Notes: generated from the letters alone by a model not told the origin. DNA of 64,000 nucleotides from Lachnospiraceae bacterium (GCA_024697595.1 JAILFK010000026.1:1-64000), one strand, 5' to 3'; numbered from the stretch's first letter, positions 17,065 through 26,195 are shown. Program-made: numbers and translations.

Positions 17065-18104
17065 CAAAAATCGTAGGCGTGCGCTTTCGTGGAGCAGGTA
17101 AGGTATATTATTTCGGACCAAAGGATTTTCAGCTGAAATTAAATGATCAGGTAATAGTTGAAACAGCCAGAGGTCTAGAGATAGGAACGGTCGCAATGGC
17201 ACCTCGCGAAGTTGAGGATGAAGAGATTACACAGCCTCTTAAGGATATTAAGAGAGTGGCATCTCAGGAAGATATAGAAAAATCAGTAGTAAATAGACAG
17301 AAAGAAAAAGAGGCACTTCGTATTTGTCGCGAGAAGGTGGCAAAACATAACTTGGAAATGAAGTTGGTTTCTGCAGAATATACTTTTGATAATTCAAAGT
17401 TATTATTCTATTTTACAGCCGATGGACGTGTGGACTTTAGAGAGCTAGTCAAGGATTTGGCGGCTGTGTTTAGAACAAGAATCGAGTTGCGTCAGATTGG
17501 AGTTCGTGACGAGACTAAGTTGTTAGGCGGAATTGGAATGTGTGGAAGACCACTTTGCTGTACCACATATTTGACAGACTTTGTGCCAGTATCTATAAAG
17601 ATGGCCAAAGAGCAGAATCTATCGTTAAATCCTACCAAGATATCTGGTGTGTGCGGTAGATTGATGTGCTGTTTGAAAAATGAGCAGGAGACTTATGAAT
17701 ATTTAAATAGTCAGTTGCCTAGAGAAAGAGATATAGTGACTACACCTGATGGTTTGAAGGGTGAGGTAAAAAGTGTTGGTGTTCTTCGTCAGACAGTTCG
17801 TGTGATTATTGAGCAGGATGATATGAAGGAAGAGCGAGAGTATCACGTATCTGAGTTAAAGATTGAAGGTGGACGTAAGAAGTTTAACAAAGTTAAGAAT
17901 GATAAAGCTTATGATGAAGCTAATGCTGACAAGAACAGTCATAATTTAGATAACAAGAAAAAACAGACCGAAAATAAAGATGCACATTCTGAAGGAAAAG
18001 CAGATAATAAGGATAAAAATTCTGAGGACAAGAATCAGCAGGCTAATCATAAAAAGAAAAAGAAGCATCACAAGAATAAAAAGCATAAAAATAATAAGGA
18101 ATAA
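17061..18104 (+). CDS. ricT: PSP1 domain protein RicT (YaaT)
   Basis: 347 residues: an N-terminal PSP1 domain with clustered cysteines (GMCGRPLCC and GVCGRLMCC) and a hydrophilic Lys/Asn/Asp-rich tail from about residue 280 that is longer than in B. subtilis YaaT. In B. subtilis RicT joins RicA and RicF in an Fe-S complex that activates RNase Y and affects sporulation and biofilm formation. The position directly after holB is the conserved one. Confidence 0.9.
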   Translation: MTKIVGVRFRGAGKVYYFGPKDFQLKLNDQVIVETARGLEIGTVAMAPREVEDEEITQPLKDIKRVASQEDIEKSVVNRQKEKEALRICREKVAKHNLEMKLVSAEYTFDNSKLLFYFTADGRVDFRELVKDLAAVFRTRIELRQIGVRDETKLLGGIGMCGRPLCCTTYLTDFVPVSIKMAKEQNLSLNPTKISGVCGRLMCCLKNEQETYEYLNSQLPRERDIVTTPDGLKGEVKSVGVLRQTVRVIIEQDDMKEEREYHVSELKIEGGRKKFNKVKNDKAYDEANADKNSHNLDNKKKQTENKDAHSEGKADNKDKNSEDKNQQANHKKKKKHHKNKKHKNNKE

Positions 18105-18109
18105 AAAGT

Positions 18110-18904
18110 ATGAAAGAAGAGCTGTTATTGCCGGGAGAGAGACTTGATGATTTGCAGCGAAATGGATATATGATTATTCAAAACCCAGCAAAATTTTGTT
18201 TTGGTATAGATGCAGTGCTGTTATCAGATTTCGCCAAGGTAAATCCAGGGGAAAAAATGATAGATTTGGGAACTGGGAATGGAATAATCCCGATTTTAGT
18301 TGAGTCTAGAAGTAAAGGCGAAAGATACGTGGGCTTAGAGATTCAGCCAGAGAGTGCTGATATAGCCAGAAGAAGCGTAGAATATAACAACTTAGAAGAC
18401 AAGATATCTATTGAGACAGGTGATATAAAAGATGCAGCAAAGATTTTTGGTGCATCTTCTTTTGATGTGGTGACTTCCAATCCACCTTATATGATTCAAA
18501 ATCACGGGTTGACTAATGAAGCAGATGCAAAAACTATTGCCCGGCATGAAATTTTGTGCGATTTAGAGGATGTGGTGAGACAGACATCTTGTCTTTTGCG
18601 ACAAAAAGGACATTGTTACTATGTCCATAGACCCAATAGGTTAGTGGATTTAATGTCTTTAATGAGAAAATATAAAATAGAGCCAAAGAGGATGAGGTTT
18701 GTATATCCATATGTGGATAAAGAGCCAAATATGGTTTTGATAGAGGGGATAAAAGGTGGAAAGCCCAATGTAATTGTGGAAAAACCTCTAATTGTATATG
18801 ATGATATAGGAGTATATAATCCGGAAATATATGATATATATGGATATGATGATAAGACCAAGGCGAAGTTGAACGTTGGCAAAAATCAGGAATTGGCTCA
18901 GTAG
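18110..18904 (+). CDS. tRNA1(Val) adenine-N6-methyltransferase family (TrmN6/YabB)
   Basis: 264-residue SAM methyltransferase with motif I LGTGNGIIPI and the N6-adenine signature NPPY (TSNPPYMI). Family members modify A37 of tRNA-Val. Its location between ricT and rsmI is that of B. subtilis yabB. An AAGGAA ribosome binding site lies in the end of ricT. Confidence 0.88.
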   Translation: MKEELLLPGERLDDLQRNGYMIIQNPAKFCFGIDAVLLSDFAKVNPGEKMIDLGTGNGIIPILVESRSKGERYVGLEIQPESADIARRSVEYNNLEDKISIETGDIKDAAKIFGASSFDVVTSNPPYMIQNHGLTNEADAKTIARHEILCDLEDVVRQTSCLLRQKGHCYYVHRPNRLVDLMSLMRKYKIEPKRMRFVYPYVDKEPNMVLIEGIKGGKPNVIVEKPLIVYDDIGVYNPEIYDIYGYDDKTKAKLNVGKNQELAQ

Positions 18905-18949
18905 AAAAAGATATCAAAAAGATATTTTCATATGTAGAAAAGAGAGAGT

Positions 18950-19786
18950 ATGTCAGGAAAATTATATTTAGTGGCCACTCCCATAGGAAACCTTGAAGAT
19001 ATGACCTATCGGGCAGTTAGAATATTGAAGGAAGCAGACTTGATTGCTGCTGAGGATACTAGAAATTCAATAAAGTTATTACAATATTTTGATATATCCA
19101 CGCCAATGACCAGTTATCATGAGTTTAACAAGATAGACAAGGCCAAGGTGTTGATAGAAAAAATGCACAGCGGTCAAGACGTTGCCGTTATAACAGACGC
19201 AGGAACTCCAGGAATCTCTGATCCAGGAGAGGAATTAGTATCCATGTGTTATCAGGAGGGTATTGAGGTTTTGGCCATTCCAGGAGCTGCGGCATGTATA
19301 ACAGCGGTTACATCTTCAGGGCAGGCTTGTAGACGTTTTTCATTTGAAGCATTTCTCCCAAAGGATAAAAAAGAGAGAGCTCGAGTGTTAAAAGAGATGG
19401 AAAATGAGACCAGAACCATGATAGTTTATGAATCACCTCACCATTTAAAGGCTACATTAAAGGAGTTGGAGTCAGTATTTGGTGATAGAGATATAACCAT
19501 ATGTCGTGAGCTTACCAAGAAATATGAGGAAAAGGTTAAGACTACACTTCATATGGCCAATGAGTATTATGAGGAAAATGATCCTCGAGGTGAATATGTT
19601 CTTATAATTGCGGGAAAATCAAAAGAGCAGATGCAAAGGGAAGAAGTTCAGAAATGGGAAAATATATCCATAGAAGATCACATGGATATATATTTATCTC
19701 AAGGAATGGACAAGAAATCAGCCATGAAAGCTGTGGCAAAAGATAGGGGAGTAAGTAAAAGAGATGTTTATCAAGCATTACTGTAA
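18950..19786 (+). CDS. rsmI: 16S rRNA (cytidine1402-2'-O)-methyltransferase
   Basis: 278-residue tetrapyrrole-methylase-fold enzyme that 2'-O-methylates C1402 in the ribosomal decoding centre. The signature ATPIGNLEDMTYRAV is at the N-terminus, followed by AAEDTRN, and TDAGTPGISDPG forms the SAM pocket. The last gene of the yaaO-like cluster. Confidence 0.95.
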   Translation: MSGKLYLVATPIGNLEDMTYRAVRILKEADLIAAEDTRNSIKLLQYFDISTPMTSYHEFNKIDKAKVLIEKMHSGQDVAVITDAGTPGISDPGEELVSMCYQEGIEVLAIPGAAACITAVTSSGQACRRFSFEAFLPKDKKERARVLKEMENETRTMIVYESPHHLKATLKELESVFGDRDITICRELTKKYEEKVKTTLHMANEYYEENDPRGEYVLIIAGKSKEQMQREEVQKWENISIEDHMDIYLSQGMDKKSAMKAVAKDRGVSKRDVYQALL

Positions 19787-19805
19787 TTATTAAGGAGACA
19801 AATTT

Positions 19806-20264
19806 ATGGAATATCTAATGGACTTATTAAATAATCAGATCCTTGTTGCAACGGCAGCAGCTTGGTTTGTAGCTCAATTATCTAAAATGATATATGAGAT
19901 GGTTACCGGAAAGTTTAAGACAAGCCGCTTGACTGGAGGTGGTGGTATGCCAAGTTCACATTCTGCAACGGTGGTGGGATTGGCAACAGCTACTGGATTT
20001 GCTTGTGGATTAGATTCTTTTGCTTTTGCAATGGCATTTTTCTTCGCCTTTGTGGTGATTTATGATGCCAGAGGTGTGAGACTTACCACAGGAAAAGAGG
20101 CGAGAGCTTTAAATAAGATTAATGCGGAGAGAAAAGCGGCTGGCAAGGATGAGATTTTAGATGAGGAATTAGACGAAATGATGGGTCATACTATGCCAGA
20201 GATTATCGCTGGGGTTGTGATTGGTATAGTGGTGGCTTCAATTGTAAGTATATTATATAAGTAG
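19806..20264 (+). CDS. Divergent PAP2 family membrane protein (DUF212, YuiD-like)
   Basis: 152-residue integral membrane protein with about four helices and the acid-phosphatase-like motif MPSSHSATVVGL. Family members are presumed lipid or polyprenyl phosphatases, but the substrate is unproven. The gene follows rsmI by 19 bp with an AAGGAG site, so it is probably co-transcribed. Confidence 0.88.
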   Translation: MEYLMDLLNNQILVATAAAWFVAQLSKMIYEMVTGKFKTSRLTGGGGMPSSHSATVVGLATATGFACGLDSFAFAMAFFFAFVVIYDARGVRLTTGKEARALNKINAERKAAGKDEILDEELDEMMGHTMPEIIAGVVIGIVVASIVSILYK

Positions 20265-20321
20265 AGAATTAAATTCTTGAAAATATTTATGATATAGGTA
20301 GAAAAAGATTTAAGAAATGTC

Positions 20322-20350
20322 TTGAAAAATAGTTAGAACCATGATATTAT
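20322..20350 (+). promoter_or_regulatory. Promoter of rpsF-ssb-rpsR
   Basis: TTGAAA (20322-20327), a 17-bp spacer, and TATTAT (20345-20350). The start is expected near 20357, giving a leader of about 73 nt. Confidence 0.65.
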
Positions 20351-20356
20351 TTTTAC

Positions 20357-20429
20357 TCGTGGTATATTAAAATATCCTTGCTTTGTTCTAAGGAACAAGG
20401 CCAAAAGACCAAAAGGAGGTAGAAATCGC
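20357..20429 (+). promoter_or_regulatory. Leader of the rpsF operon, candidate S6:S18 autoregulatory element
   Basis: The leader contains a hairpin with outer stem CCTT/AAGG, a 5' bulge and inner stem GTTC/GAAC (20376-20400), followed by GGCC/GACC/GGAGG elements. rpsF leaders in many bacteria bind the S6:S18 heterodimer as a 16S rRNA mimic. Position and hairpin fit, but I could not confirm the required bulged motif. Confidence 0.4.
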
Positions 20430-20720
20430 ATGAATAAGTATGAATTAGCACTCGTTGTAAGTGCAAAGATCGAAGACGATGCGAGAGCAGCAGTTGTTGA
20501 TAAGGCTAAAGGATACGTTGAGCGTTTCGGTGGCAAGATCAGCGACGTAGAGGAGTGGGAGAAGAGAAAGCTCGCTTATGAAATTCAGAAGCAGAGCGAA
20601 GGTTATTACTTCTTCATTCAGTTCGAAGCTGAACCAGAAGCTCCAGCTCAGATCGAAGAGAACATTCGTATCATGGAAAATGTTCTTCGTTTCTTATGCG
20701 TTAGAAAAGACGAGGCATAG
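20430..20720 (+). CDS. rpsF: 30S ribosomal protein S6
   Basis: 96-residue S6 beginning MNKYELALVVSAKIEDD, with the typical EEWEKRKLAYEI segment. Binds S18 in the platform of the 30S subunit. First gene of the classical rpsF-ssb-rpsR operon, with a perfect AAGGAGG site. Codon use is richer in C-ending codons than its neighbours, as expected for high expression. Confidence 0.98.
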   Translation: MNKYELALVVSAKIEDDARAAVVDKAKGYVERFGGKISDVEEWEKRKLAYEIQKQSEGYYFFIQFEAEPEAPAQIEENIRIMENVLRFLCVRKDEA

Positions 20721-20742
20721 ATAGTAGACTAGGAGTGAGAAT

Positions 20743-21168
20743 ATGAATAGAGTAATTATGATGGGACGTCTGACAGCAGATCCAGACGTAAGATTTGGTG
20801 CAGGAAACAATACTCAGGTTACAAGATTTAGTATTGCAGTAGATAGAAGATTTAAGCGTGAGGGAGATCCTGATGCAGATTTCTTTAACTGTGTTACTTT
20901 TGGAAAGACAGCAGAGTTTGTTGAAAAATATTTCCGTAAGGGAAACAGAATTCTTATTGAAGGTGAAGTTAGAAATAATAACTACACTAACAAAGAAGGA
21001 CAGAAGGTTTACGGAACAGAGATTAATGTAAATAGCGTTGAGTTCTGTGAAAGTAAGGGTGCTTCAAATAATAGTGCAAATAGCGCACCGGCTCCATCAG
21101 GTGATGTTGGCGATGGATTCATGACTGTAGATAACGGTGTAAGTGAAGCCGAATTGCCATTCAACTAA
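20743..21168 (+). CDS. ssb: Single-stranded DNA-binding protein
   Basis: 141-residue OB-fold SSB ([15 protein letters not shown]) with a Ser/Asn/Ala-rich linker. The C-terminal tip reads AELPFN, a variant of the usual DDDIPF tail that recruits replication and repair partners. Located between rpsF and rpsR as in most Firmicutes. Confidence 0.97.
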   Translation: MNRVIMMGRLTADPDVRFGAGNNTQVTRFSIAVDRRFKREGDPDADFFNCVTFGKTAEFVEKYFRKGNRILIEGEVRNNNYTNKEGQKVYGTEINVNSVEFCESKGASNNSANSAPAPSGDVGDGFMTVDNGVSEAELPFN

Positions 21169-21188
21169 ATTTTACAGGAGGTAAAATC

Positions 21189-21449
21189 ATGGCTTTCAAC
21201 AAGACAGAAAGAGCAGATGGTCAGCAGAGAAGAAGACCAATGCATAGAAGAAAGAAAGTTTGCGTATTCTGTGGTAAGGATAACGTAATCGATTATAAGG
21301 ATACAGCTAAGTTAAGAAAATATATCTCAGAGAGAGGAAAGATTCTTCCTCGCAGAATCACAGGAAACTGTGCAAAGCATCAGAGAGCTCTTACAGTAGC
21401 TATCAAGAGAGCACGTCACGTAGCATTAATGCCATACGTGCAGGACTAA
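21189..21449 (+). CDS. rpsR: 30S ribosomal protein S18
   Basis: 86-residue S18 with a basic N-terminal extension, CVFCGKDN and the conserved [18 protein letters not shown] core. Pairs with S6. AGGAGG ribosome binding site; last gene of its operon, followed by a strong terminator. Confidence 0.98.
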   Translation: MAFNKTERADGQQRRRPMHRRKKVCVFCGKDNVIDYKDTAKLRKYISERGKILPRRITGNCAKHQRALTVAIKRARHVALMPYVQD

Positions 21450-21467
21450 TTTAATTAGTATAATTTA

Positions 21468-21505
21468 AAGCTTCTTAGAATATTTTATTCTAGGAAGCTT
21501 TTTTT
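21468..21505 (+). terminator. Intrinsic terminator of the rpsF operon
   Basis: A 15-bp stem AAGCTTCTTAGAATA/TATTCTAGGAAGCTT with a 3-nt loop and T tail, 18 bp after rpsR. Confidence 0.92.
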
Positions 21506-21532
21506 GTTAAAAATATTTGGAAAAATAAGTGA

Positions 21533-22033
21533 TTAATTGGTATCATATGTAATTATATTGGCATTTATTAAACGTTTCATTCTCTCATCATAAATGTGAT
21601 AAACGGTGGTTAAAGGCCAAGGCAAATCAAGGATGTAGTGTAGGTCGTTTTGGCTGAGTTCAGATAAAGATTTGATAAATTCATCTTTGTTTTGATAAAT
21701 ATATTTACCAAAATTAACAGGAATATATTGGACATCTGAAGTGTCAACCGGCTCAACAACACGACGCAGACTGGTGGAACCATATTGATTTGTGTCTTTC
21801 ACATAGGAGACTTTTTCGATATTTTTATCTGGGGATTGTAAGCAGATAATTCCAGTATTTACGTAGTGATCCCATACAATTTGAGCAATTCTCTCCTGGG
21901 GAAGGGGAAAATCCAATTGCTCTTTTATCTCGGATACAGATAATCCTTTGTCAGCCATATGACGAATCGCACCACCCTCTGCAAAATCAGTTATGAAGTT
22001 GTTCAAAGCTTTATTAAAATTTTTATTGGTCAT
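21533..22033 (-). CDS. Hypothetical protein
   Basis: 166-residue soluble protein I do not recognise. The N-terminal third looks like a helix-turn-helix (GLSVSEIKEQLDFPLPQERIAQIVWDHY); the C-terminal third is helical (LSQNDLHYILDLPWPLTTVYHIYDERMKRLI). No Cys cluster, signal or membrane helix. It is divergent from sfsA with only 33 bp between the starts. No clear Shine-Dalgarno is visible before its ATG. A regulator is possible but unproven. Confidence 0.65.
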   Translation of the reverse strand: MTNKNFNKALNNFITDFAEGGAIRHMADKGLSVSEIKEQLDFPLPQERIAQIVWDHYVNTGIICLQSPDKNIEKVSYVKDTNQYGSTSLRRVVEPVDTSDVQYIPVNFGKYIYQNKDEFIKSLSELSQNDLHYILDLPWPLTTVYHIYDERMKRLINANIITYDTN

Positions 22034-22066
22034 ATCGCTATCATTTTACAATATTAAGGAGACATT

Positions 22067-22717
22067 ATGAAGTATGAAAATATAACCAGGGCAATATTTA
22101 TAAAAAGACCGAATAGATTTATTGCTCAGGTAGAAATAGATGGAAAAACAGAAACAGTTCATGTGAAAAACACAGGTAGATGCAAGGAATTATTGATTCC
22201 CGGATGCGAGGTTTGGTTGACAGCACCGGGCACAAAGGACAGAAAAACCACTTACGACTTGGTGGCGGTGCGAAAAGAGAATGGAATATTATTTAATATA
22301 GATAGCCAGGCTCCCAATAAGGTGGTAAGAGAATGGTTAGAATCCGCGGATTATGATTTGATTAAGCCAGAATATACCTATGGAAGCTCGAGAATTGATT
22401 TTTACATGGAAAAAGGAGAGGAAAAATATCTTATGGAGGTAAAGGGGTGCACTTTAGAGGTGGATGGGATAGGATATTTTCCTGATGCGCCTACGGAGCG
22501 AGGGGTTAAACACATACGAGAGCTTATAAAAGCAAAAGCGGAGGGCTATAATGCCAGTCTGACTTTTGTTATTCAAATGGATGGAGTGACAGAGGTTAGG
22601 CCAAATATTGATACTCATCCGGAATTTGGTCAGGCTTTGGAGGATGCGAAAAAAGCAGGAGTGGAAATTATTTTTTTGCAGTGTGATGTCACACCTGACA
22701 CCTTGATTTGGAAATAA
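22067..22717 (+). CDS. sfsA: Sugar fermentation stimulation protein SfsA
   Basis: 216-residue SfsA family protein: FIKRPNRFIAQVEI at the N-terminus, the HVKNTGRCKELL motif, and the PD-(D/E)XK-type segment RIDFYMEKGEEKYLMEVKGCTLE. Family members are DNA-binding proteins with proposed nuclease activity; the E. coli name comes from a maltose phenotype. AAGGAG ribosome binding site. Confidence 0.93.
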   Translation: MKYENITRAIFIKRPNRFIAQVEIDGKTETVHVKNTGRCKELLIPGCEVWLTAPGTKDRKTTYDLVAVRKENGILFNIDSQAPNKVVREWLESADYDLIKPEYTYGSSRIDFYMEKGEEKYLMEVKGCTLEVDGIGYFPDAPTERGVKHIRELIKAKAEGYNASLTFVIQMDGVTEVRPNIDTHPEFGQALEDAKKAGVEIIFLQCDVTPDTLIWK

Positions 22718-22851
22718 TAAATTATATTTCATTTTTATAAACAATATTTATCAGAAGGAATCCTTGATAAATGCTCTTATGAGGATTATCATCAAATTAT
22801 AGGAAGGAATTTCTATTGCTGTAGTTATTAGCGAAAAAGGGAGGCGATTAT

Positions 22852-23304
22852 ATGGCAAATGAGGTTTCAGTAAAAACAAATAGGGAAAGTGTAAAAATAA
22901 GACCCTATGAGCACAGAATAAAATATTATGAGGCGGGACCACAGGGAGTGGTTCACCATTCGTATTATATGAATTGGTTGGAAAATGCCAGAATGGATTT
23001 GATGACACAGGTAGGTCTTGGTAATAAACAGATGGAAGTGATGGAGATAATGTCACCAGAACTTTCTGTGTCCATAGAATTTAGAAGTTCAGCTCGGTTT
23101 GATGAGACAGTTATGATAGAGACAAAGCTTATGAATTATGATGGTCATGAGATGGAGATCGCATATCGAATGTATGATAAAAAGACTGGAGATGTGAGAG
23201 CGGTAGCTAAAAGTAAACATTGCTTTGTAAATAACTCAGGTACTCCTATTTCTCTTAAGAGAGTTTATCCTGAATTGGATACAAAGTTCTTTGAGTTTAA
23301 TTAA
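22852..23304 (+). CDS. Acyl-CoA thioesterase (YbgC/FadM-like hotdog fold)
   Basis: 150-residue single-domain hotdog thioesterase; the segment HHSYYMNWLENARMDLM corresponds to the 4-hydroxybenzoyl-CoA thioesterase motif, though its catalytic Asp is replaced by His or Ser in this family branch. It probably hydrolyses short or aromatic acyl-CoAs. GGGAGG ribosome binding site. Confidence 0.82.
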   Translation: MANEVSVKTNRESVKIRPYEHRIKYYEAGPQGVVHHSYYMNWLENARMDLMTQVGLGNKQMEVMEIMSPELSVSIEFRSSARFDETVMIETKLMNYDGHEMEIAYRMYDKKTGDVRAVAKSKHCFVNNSGTPISLKRVYPELDTKFFEFN

Positions 23305-23335
23305 ATCAAAACTTAACAAGTGCAATCAATAAAGA

Positions 23336-23372
23336 AAAAGCAAGGGCTTAGAATTTAAACTCTTGCTTTTTG
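23336..23372. terminator. Bidirectional terminator between the thioesterase gene and murF
   Basis: AAAAGCAAGGG (23336-23346) pairs with CTCTTGCTTTT (23360-23370) with one G-U pair. The arms end in A and T runs so it works in both directions for the convergent genes. Confidence 0.8.
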
Positions 23373-23395
23373 GTTATGCTTTTTAACTCCAATTA

Positions 23396-24838
23396 CTACT
23401 TTAATTCTTCTTTTAAAGCATCAACTATTTGGCTAAAATTCATAAAATGGGATGCTTTTATTAGTATAGTATCACCAGGTTTAATTTCTTTTATTAATTC
23501 AGCCAAAAGATCTTTATTCGTGTTAAAATGATGGGCTATCACGCTGTTTAAAGTGGCAACTTTGTGTATTTCTTGTGATAAACTGCCAACTGTATAGAGA
23601 ATATCAATATGATTATCTACGACTGCTTGTCCCACAGAGGCATGAAGCTCCTCGGCAGTATTTCCCAATTCGCCCATATCACCTAAAACTGCAATTTTTC
23701 GGCCCTTTGCACTAGACAGTACTTCTAGAGAAGCCTTCATAGATACTGGACCGGCATTATAACAATCATCTATGACCAAAACTTCTCCCAGCCGAATAAT
23801 ATTGCTTCTTCCAGCTATGGTATTGCCTTTTGCAATACCGTTTTGAATCTGAGAAGTTGATAGACCGAGGCTTTCAGCCACAATGGCTGCAGCCAAGGCG
23901 TTGTTGATATTGTGAAGCCCCGGCAAACTGATATGAACATCAATATTTTCACCAAATAAATTTATGCGACAGTCGATACCCTCAAGGCCCTTATCTGATA
24001 TATTATCTGCAAAAGCAGCGGCTGGCATACCTTCCACTTCTAAATCATTGATATTTCGTCTGCCAAAGAAGAAAATATCCGCGTCATCTGGCACTGCGTG
24101 ATAAGTTCCTGCAGGAATTCCATGTCTAATCTGTATTAATTTATCATCATCACCATTTAAAATAATCTTAGGATGGTTGGCTAGATGTTCAAAAGCTTCT
24201 GTCTTAGCATTTAGCACGCCATCTAAGTCGCGTAAAAATTCTAGATGACAAGGACCGATGTTGGTCATAACAAGATAATTTGGTCGCGCAATGGTGGATA
24301 GACGATTCATTTCATCAAAATCAGATATGCCCATTTCTACTACAGCAACCTGATGTTCTGGACGGATCCTCATTATTGTCAGAGGAAGACCAATCTCGTT
24401 GTTGTAGTTCCCCTCTGTCTTTAAAACATTATATTTTTCAGATAGCACAGCAGCCACCATCTCTTTAGTGCTGGTTTTTCCCACGCTGCCCACAATACCG
24501 ATAATAGGAATATTTAAAGTGGCTCTATAGTATGTGGCCAAGTCCTTTAGGGCAACACCGGAATCTTTTACCAAGATATAAGGGAAATCCCCCTCTAGTT
24601 TTTTCATAGAAAAACAGATGATCGCACCTAAATCATAAGCTGCTGGAATATATTGGTGGGCATCCACTTTTTCCCCAATGAAAGGAACAAAGAGATAATC
24701 TTTTTCTACCAAGCGATTATCCATTACTGTACCCTGAATATATGTATTTAAAAGTTCGTTTTGCTGTTGGTTGTTCCAATCCTCTGGAAAATATATTTCT
24801 CCGTTAACAGCAGTGATTACTTCTGAAACTCGTAACAT
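23396..24838 (-). CDS. murF: UDP-N-acetylmuramoyl-tripeptide--D-alanyl-D-alanine ligase
   Basis: 480-residue Mur ligase that adds D-Ala-D-Ala to the UDP-MurNAc tripeptide. The ATP loop GSVGKTSTKEM, the central motif NYNNEIGLP and the C-terminal DCYNAGPVSMKASL are present. I start at ATG 24838 (MLRVSEV); GGAG lies 6 nt upstream, whereas the in-frame TTG at 24850 overlaps that site. It follows ddl, which makes its dipeptide substrate, on the same strand. Confidence 0.94.
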   Translation of the reverse strand: MLRVSEVITAVNGEIYFPEDWNNQQQNELLNTYIQGTVMDNRLVEKDYLFVPFIGEKVDAHQYIPAAYDLGAIICFSMKKLEGDFPYILVKDSGVALKDLATYYRATLNIPIIGIVGSVGKTSTKEMVAAVLSEKYNVLKTEGNYNNEIGLPLTIMRIRPEHQVAVVEMGISDFDEMNRLSTIARPNYLVMTNIGPCHLEFLRDLDGVLNAKTEAFEHLANHPKIILNGDDDKLIQIRHGIPAGTYHAVPDDADIFFFGRRNINDLEVEGMPAAAFADNISDKGLEGIDCRINLFGENIDVHISLPGLHNINNALAAAIVAESLGLSTSQIQNGIAKGNTIAGRSNIIRLGEVLVIDDCYNAGPVSMKASLEVLSSAKGRKIAVLGDMGELGNTAEELHASVGQAVVDNHIDILYTVGSLSQEIHKVATLNSVIAHHFNTNKDLLAELIKEIKPGDTILIKASHFMNFSQIVDALKEELK

Positions 24839-24870
24839 ATGTAGCTCCAATCTATTAATATTTGAAAAGG

Positions 24871-24904
24871 AAAAACTATGTGTCTTTAGTTACACATAGT
24901 TTTT
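24871..24904 (-). terminator. Terminator-like hairpin between ddl and murF
   Basis: A perfect 13-bp stem AAAAACTATGTGT/ACACATAGTTTTT with an 8-nt loop sits 9 bp after the ddl stop and 32 bp before the murF ATG. It ends in T5 on either strand. It would end ddl transcripts or act as an attenuator in front of murF. Confidence 0.8.
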
Positions 24905-24913
24905 GCTGCAAAT

Positions 24914-25966
24914 TTATGCATATTTTTTCATAGAAATTTCAATGATTTTTTCGCACAGCTCATTAAAATTGATTCCCACTGCCGCAGCTTCCTGTGGAAG
25001 AAGGGAAGTTGGGGTCATGCCTGGAAGTGTATTGGCTTCAAGGCAGAACATATCGCCGTTATCACGAAGCATGAAATCCATTCGAGCATAGGTTGTAAGT
25101 CCGAGACTTAACATAACTTTTTCAGCATAGCGCTGCATAAGATGTGTTGCATCTTCAGAGATATCAGCTGGACAGGTTTCCACTGCGGAGCCAGCTTTAT
25201 ATTTATTTTTGTAATCGTAAAATCCTTCAACAGGAGCGATTTCTATAACAGGAAGAGCTTTTCCCTCAATGACTCCCACTGAGAATTCTCTACCCTTAAT
25301 AAAGTCCTCTACAACAACAAGTTCTTCTAATTTCAAAGCTTCGTTTAAAGCCTGAAGAAAATCAATTTCATTTTCCACAATGGAAACACCGATGGATGAC
25401 CCGCCACAAGCTGGTTTTACGACGCAAGGGAAACGTACATCGTGAAGAAGTTCATCATCAATGGTATCCTCTCTTGAGATTGTTATACCCTTTGGGCATG
25501 GTATGTTGTCGCGGATCATAAACTGTTTTGTGATTCCCTTGTCCATAGCAAGGGCGCTGCTTAGATAATCATTTCCGGTATATTTGATTCCAAATAGATC
25601 AAAAGCGGCTTGAACCTTACCATTTTCACCATTTTCACCGTGTAAAGCCATAAATACAATGTCAGCTTTGCGACAAATGGCAATAACATTTGGCCCAAAG
25701 AAACAATCACTCTGGTCAGCTCGACTGGCTTTTACCTCATCTAAATCTGGTGCAACAATTGGGATGTCCTCAGAGTGAACAGAGGCCTCCTCAGAAATTT
25801 CAAAGATATTTGAAATGTCGCATTCTTTATCTTTGTAGCCCATAAAGACATCGAGAGTGAGCACCTTGTGACCATTTTCACGCAAGGCTTTTGAAACCAT
25901 TGTTCCGGATTTAAAAGATACATCTCTTTCTGTACTTAAACCACCACATAAAACTACAATATTCAT
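24914..25966 (-). CDS. ddl: D-alanine--D-alanine ligase
   Basis: 350-residue ATP-grasp enzyme that makes D-Ala-D-Ala. N-terminal GGLSTERDVSFKSG, ALHGENGENG, the ATP-grasp KPACGGSSIGVS and the C-terminal EANTLPGMTPTSLLPQ are all present. The Tyr/Phe specificity region near EKVMLSLG was not resolved by eye. AAGGAGA ribosome binding site; paired with murF downstream. Confidence 0.95.
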   Translation of the reverse strand: MNIVVLCGGLSTERDVSFKSGTMVSKALRENGHKVLTLDVFMGYKDKECDISNIFEISEEASVHSEDIPIVAPDLDEVKASRADQSDCFFGPNVIAICRKADIVFMALHGENGENGKVQAAFDLFGIKYTGNDYLSSALAMDKGITKQFMIRDNIPCPKGITISREDTIDDELLHDVRFPCVVKPACGGSSIGVSIVENEIDFLQALNEALKLEELVVVEDFIKGREFSVGVIEGKALPVIEIAPVEGFYDYKNKYKAGSAVETCPADISEDATHLMQRYAEKVMLSLGLTTYARMDFMLRDNGDMFCLEANTLPGMTPTSLLPQEAAAVGINFNELCEKIIEISMKKYA

Positions 25967-26098
25967 GTTGGTCTCCTTTTATATATAAATAATATTTTTA
26001 ATATTTGACCATTATTCTAAACGTCTTCTAAATACTACTCCAGGAAATGGGAAAAATCAATGTAAAATTGTAGATTAAAGGGAGATTTCATCAATATC

Positions 26099-26128
26099 TT
26101 GTAGTGTAAAAAAGGTTGAAAATATAAT
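26099..26128 (+). promoter_or_regulatory. Putative galK promoter
   Basis: TTGTAG (26099-26104), an 18-bp spacer and TATAAT (26123-26128). The leader would be about 60 nt. Confidence 0.5.
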
Positions 26129-26195
26129 ATAATAAATATGTTTATGTTTTCGGGGAAAGAGTTAAAAAACTTTTGTGTATTAGGAGAAGAAATAA

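Noticed and set aside
18534..18917. Minus-strand frames opposite the TrmN6-like gene
   Set aside because: They lie wholly within a conserved gene, their composition is that of antisense of AT-rich codons, and they have no start signals.
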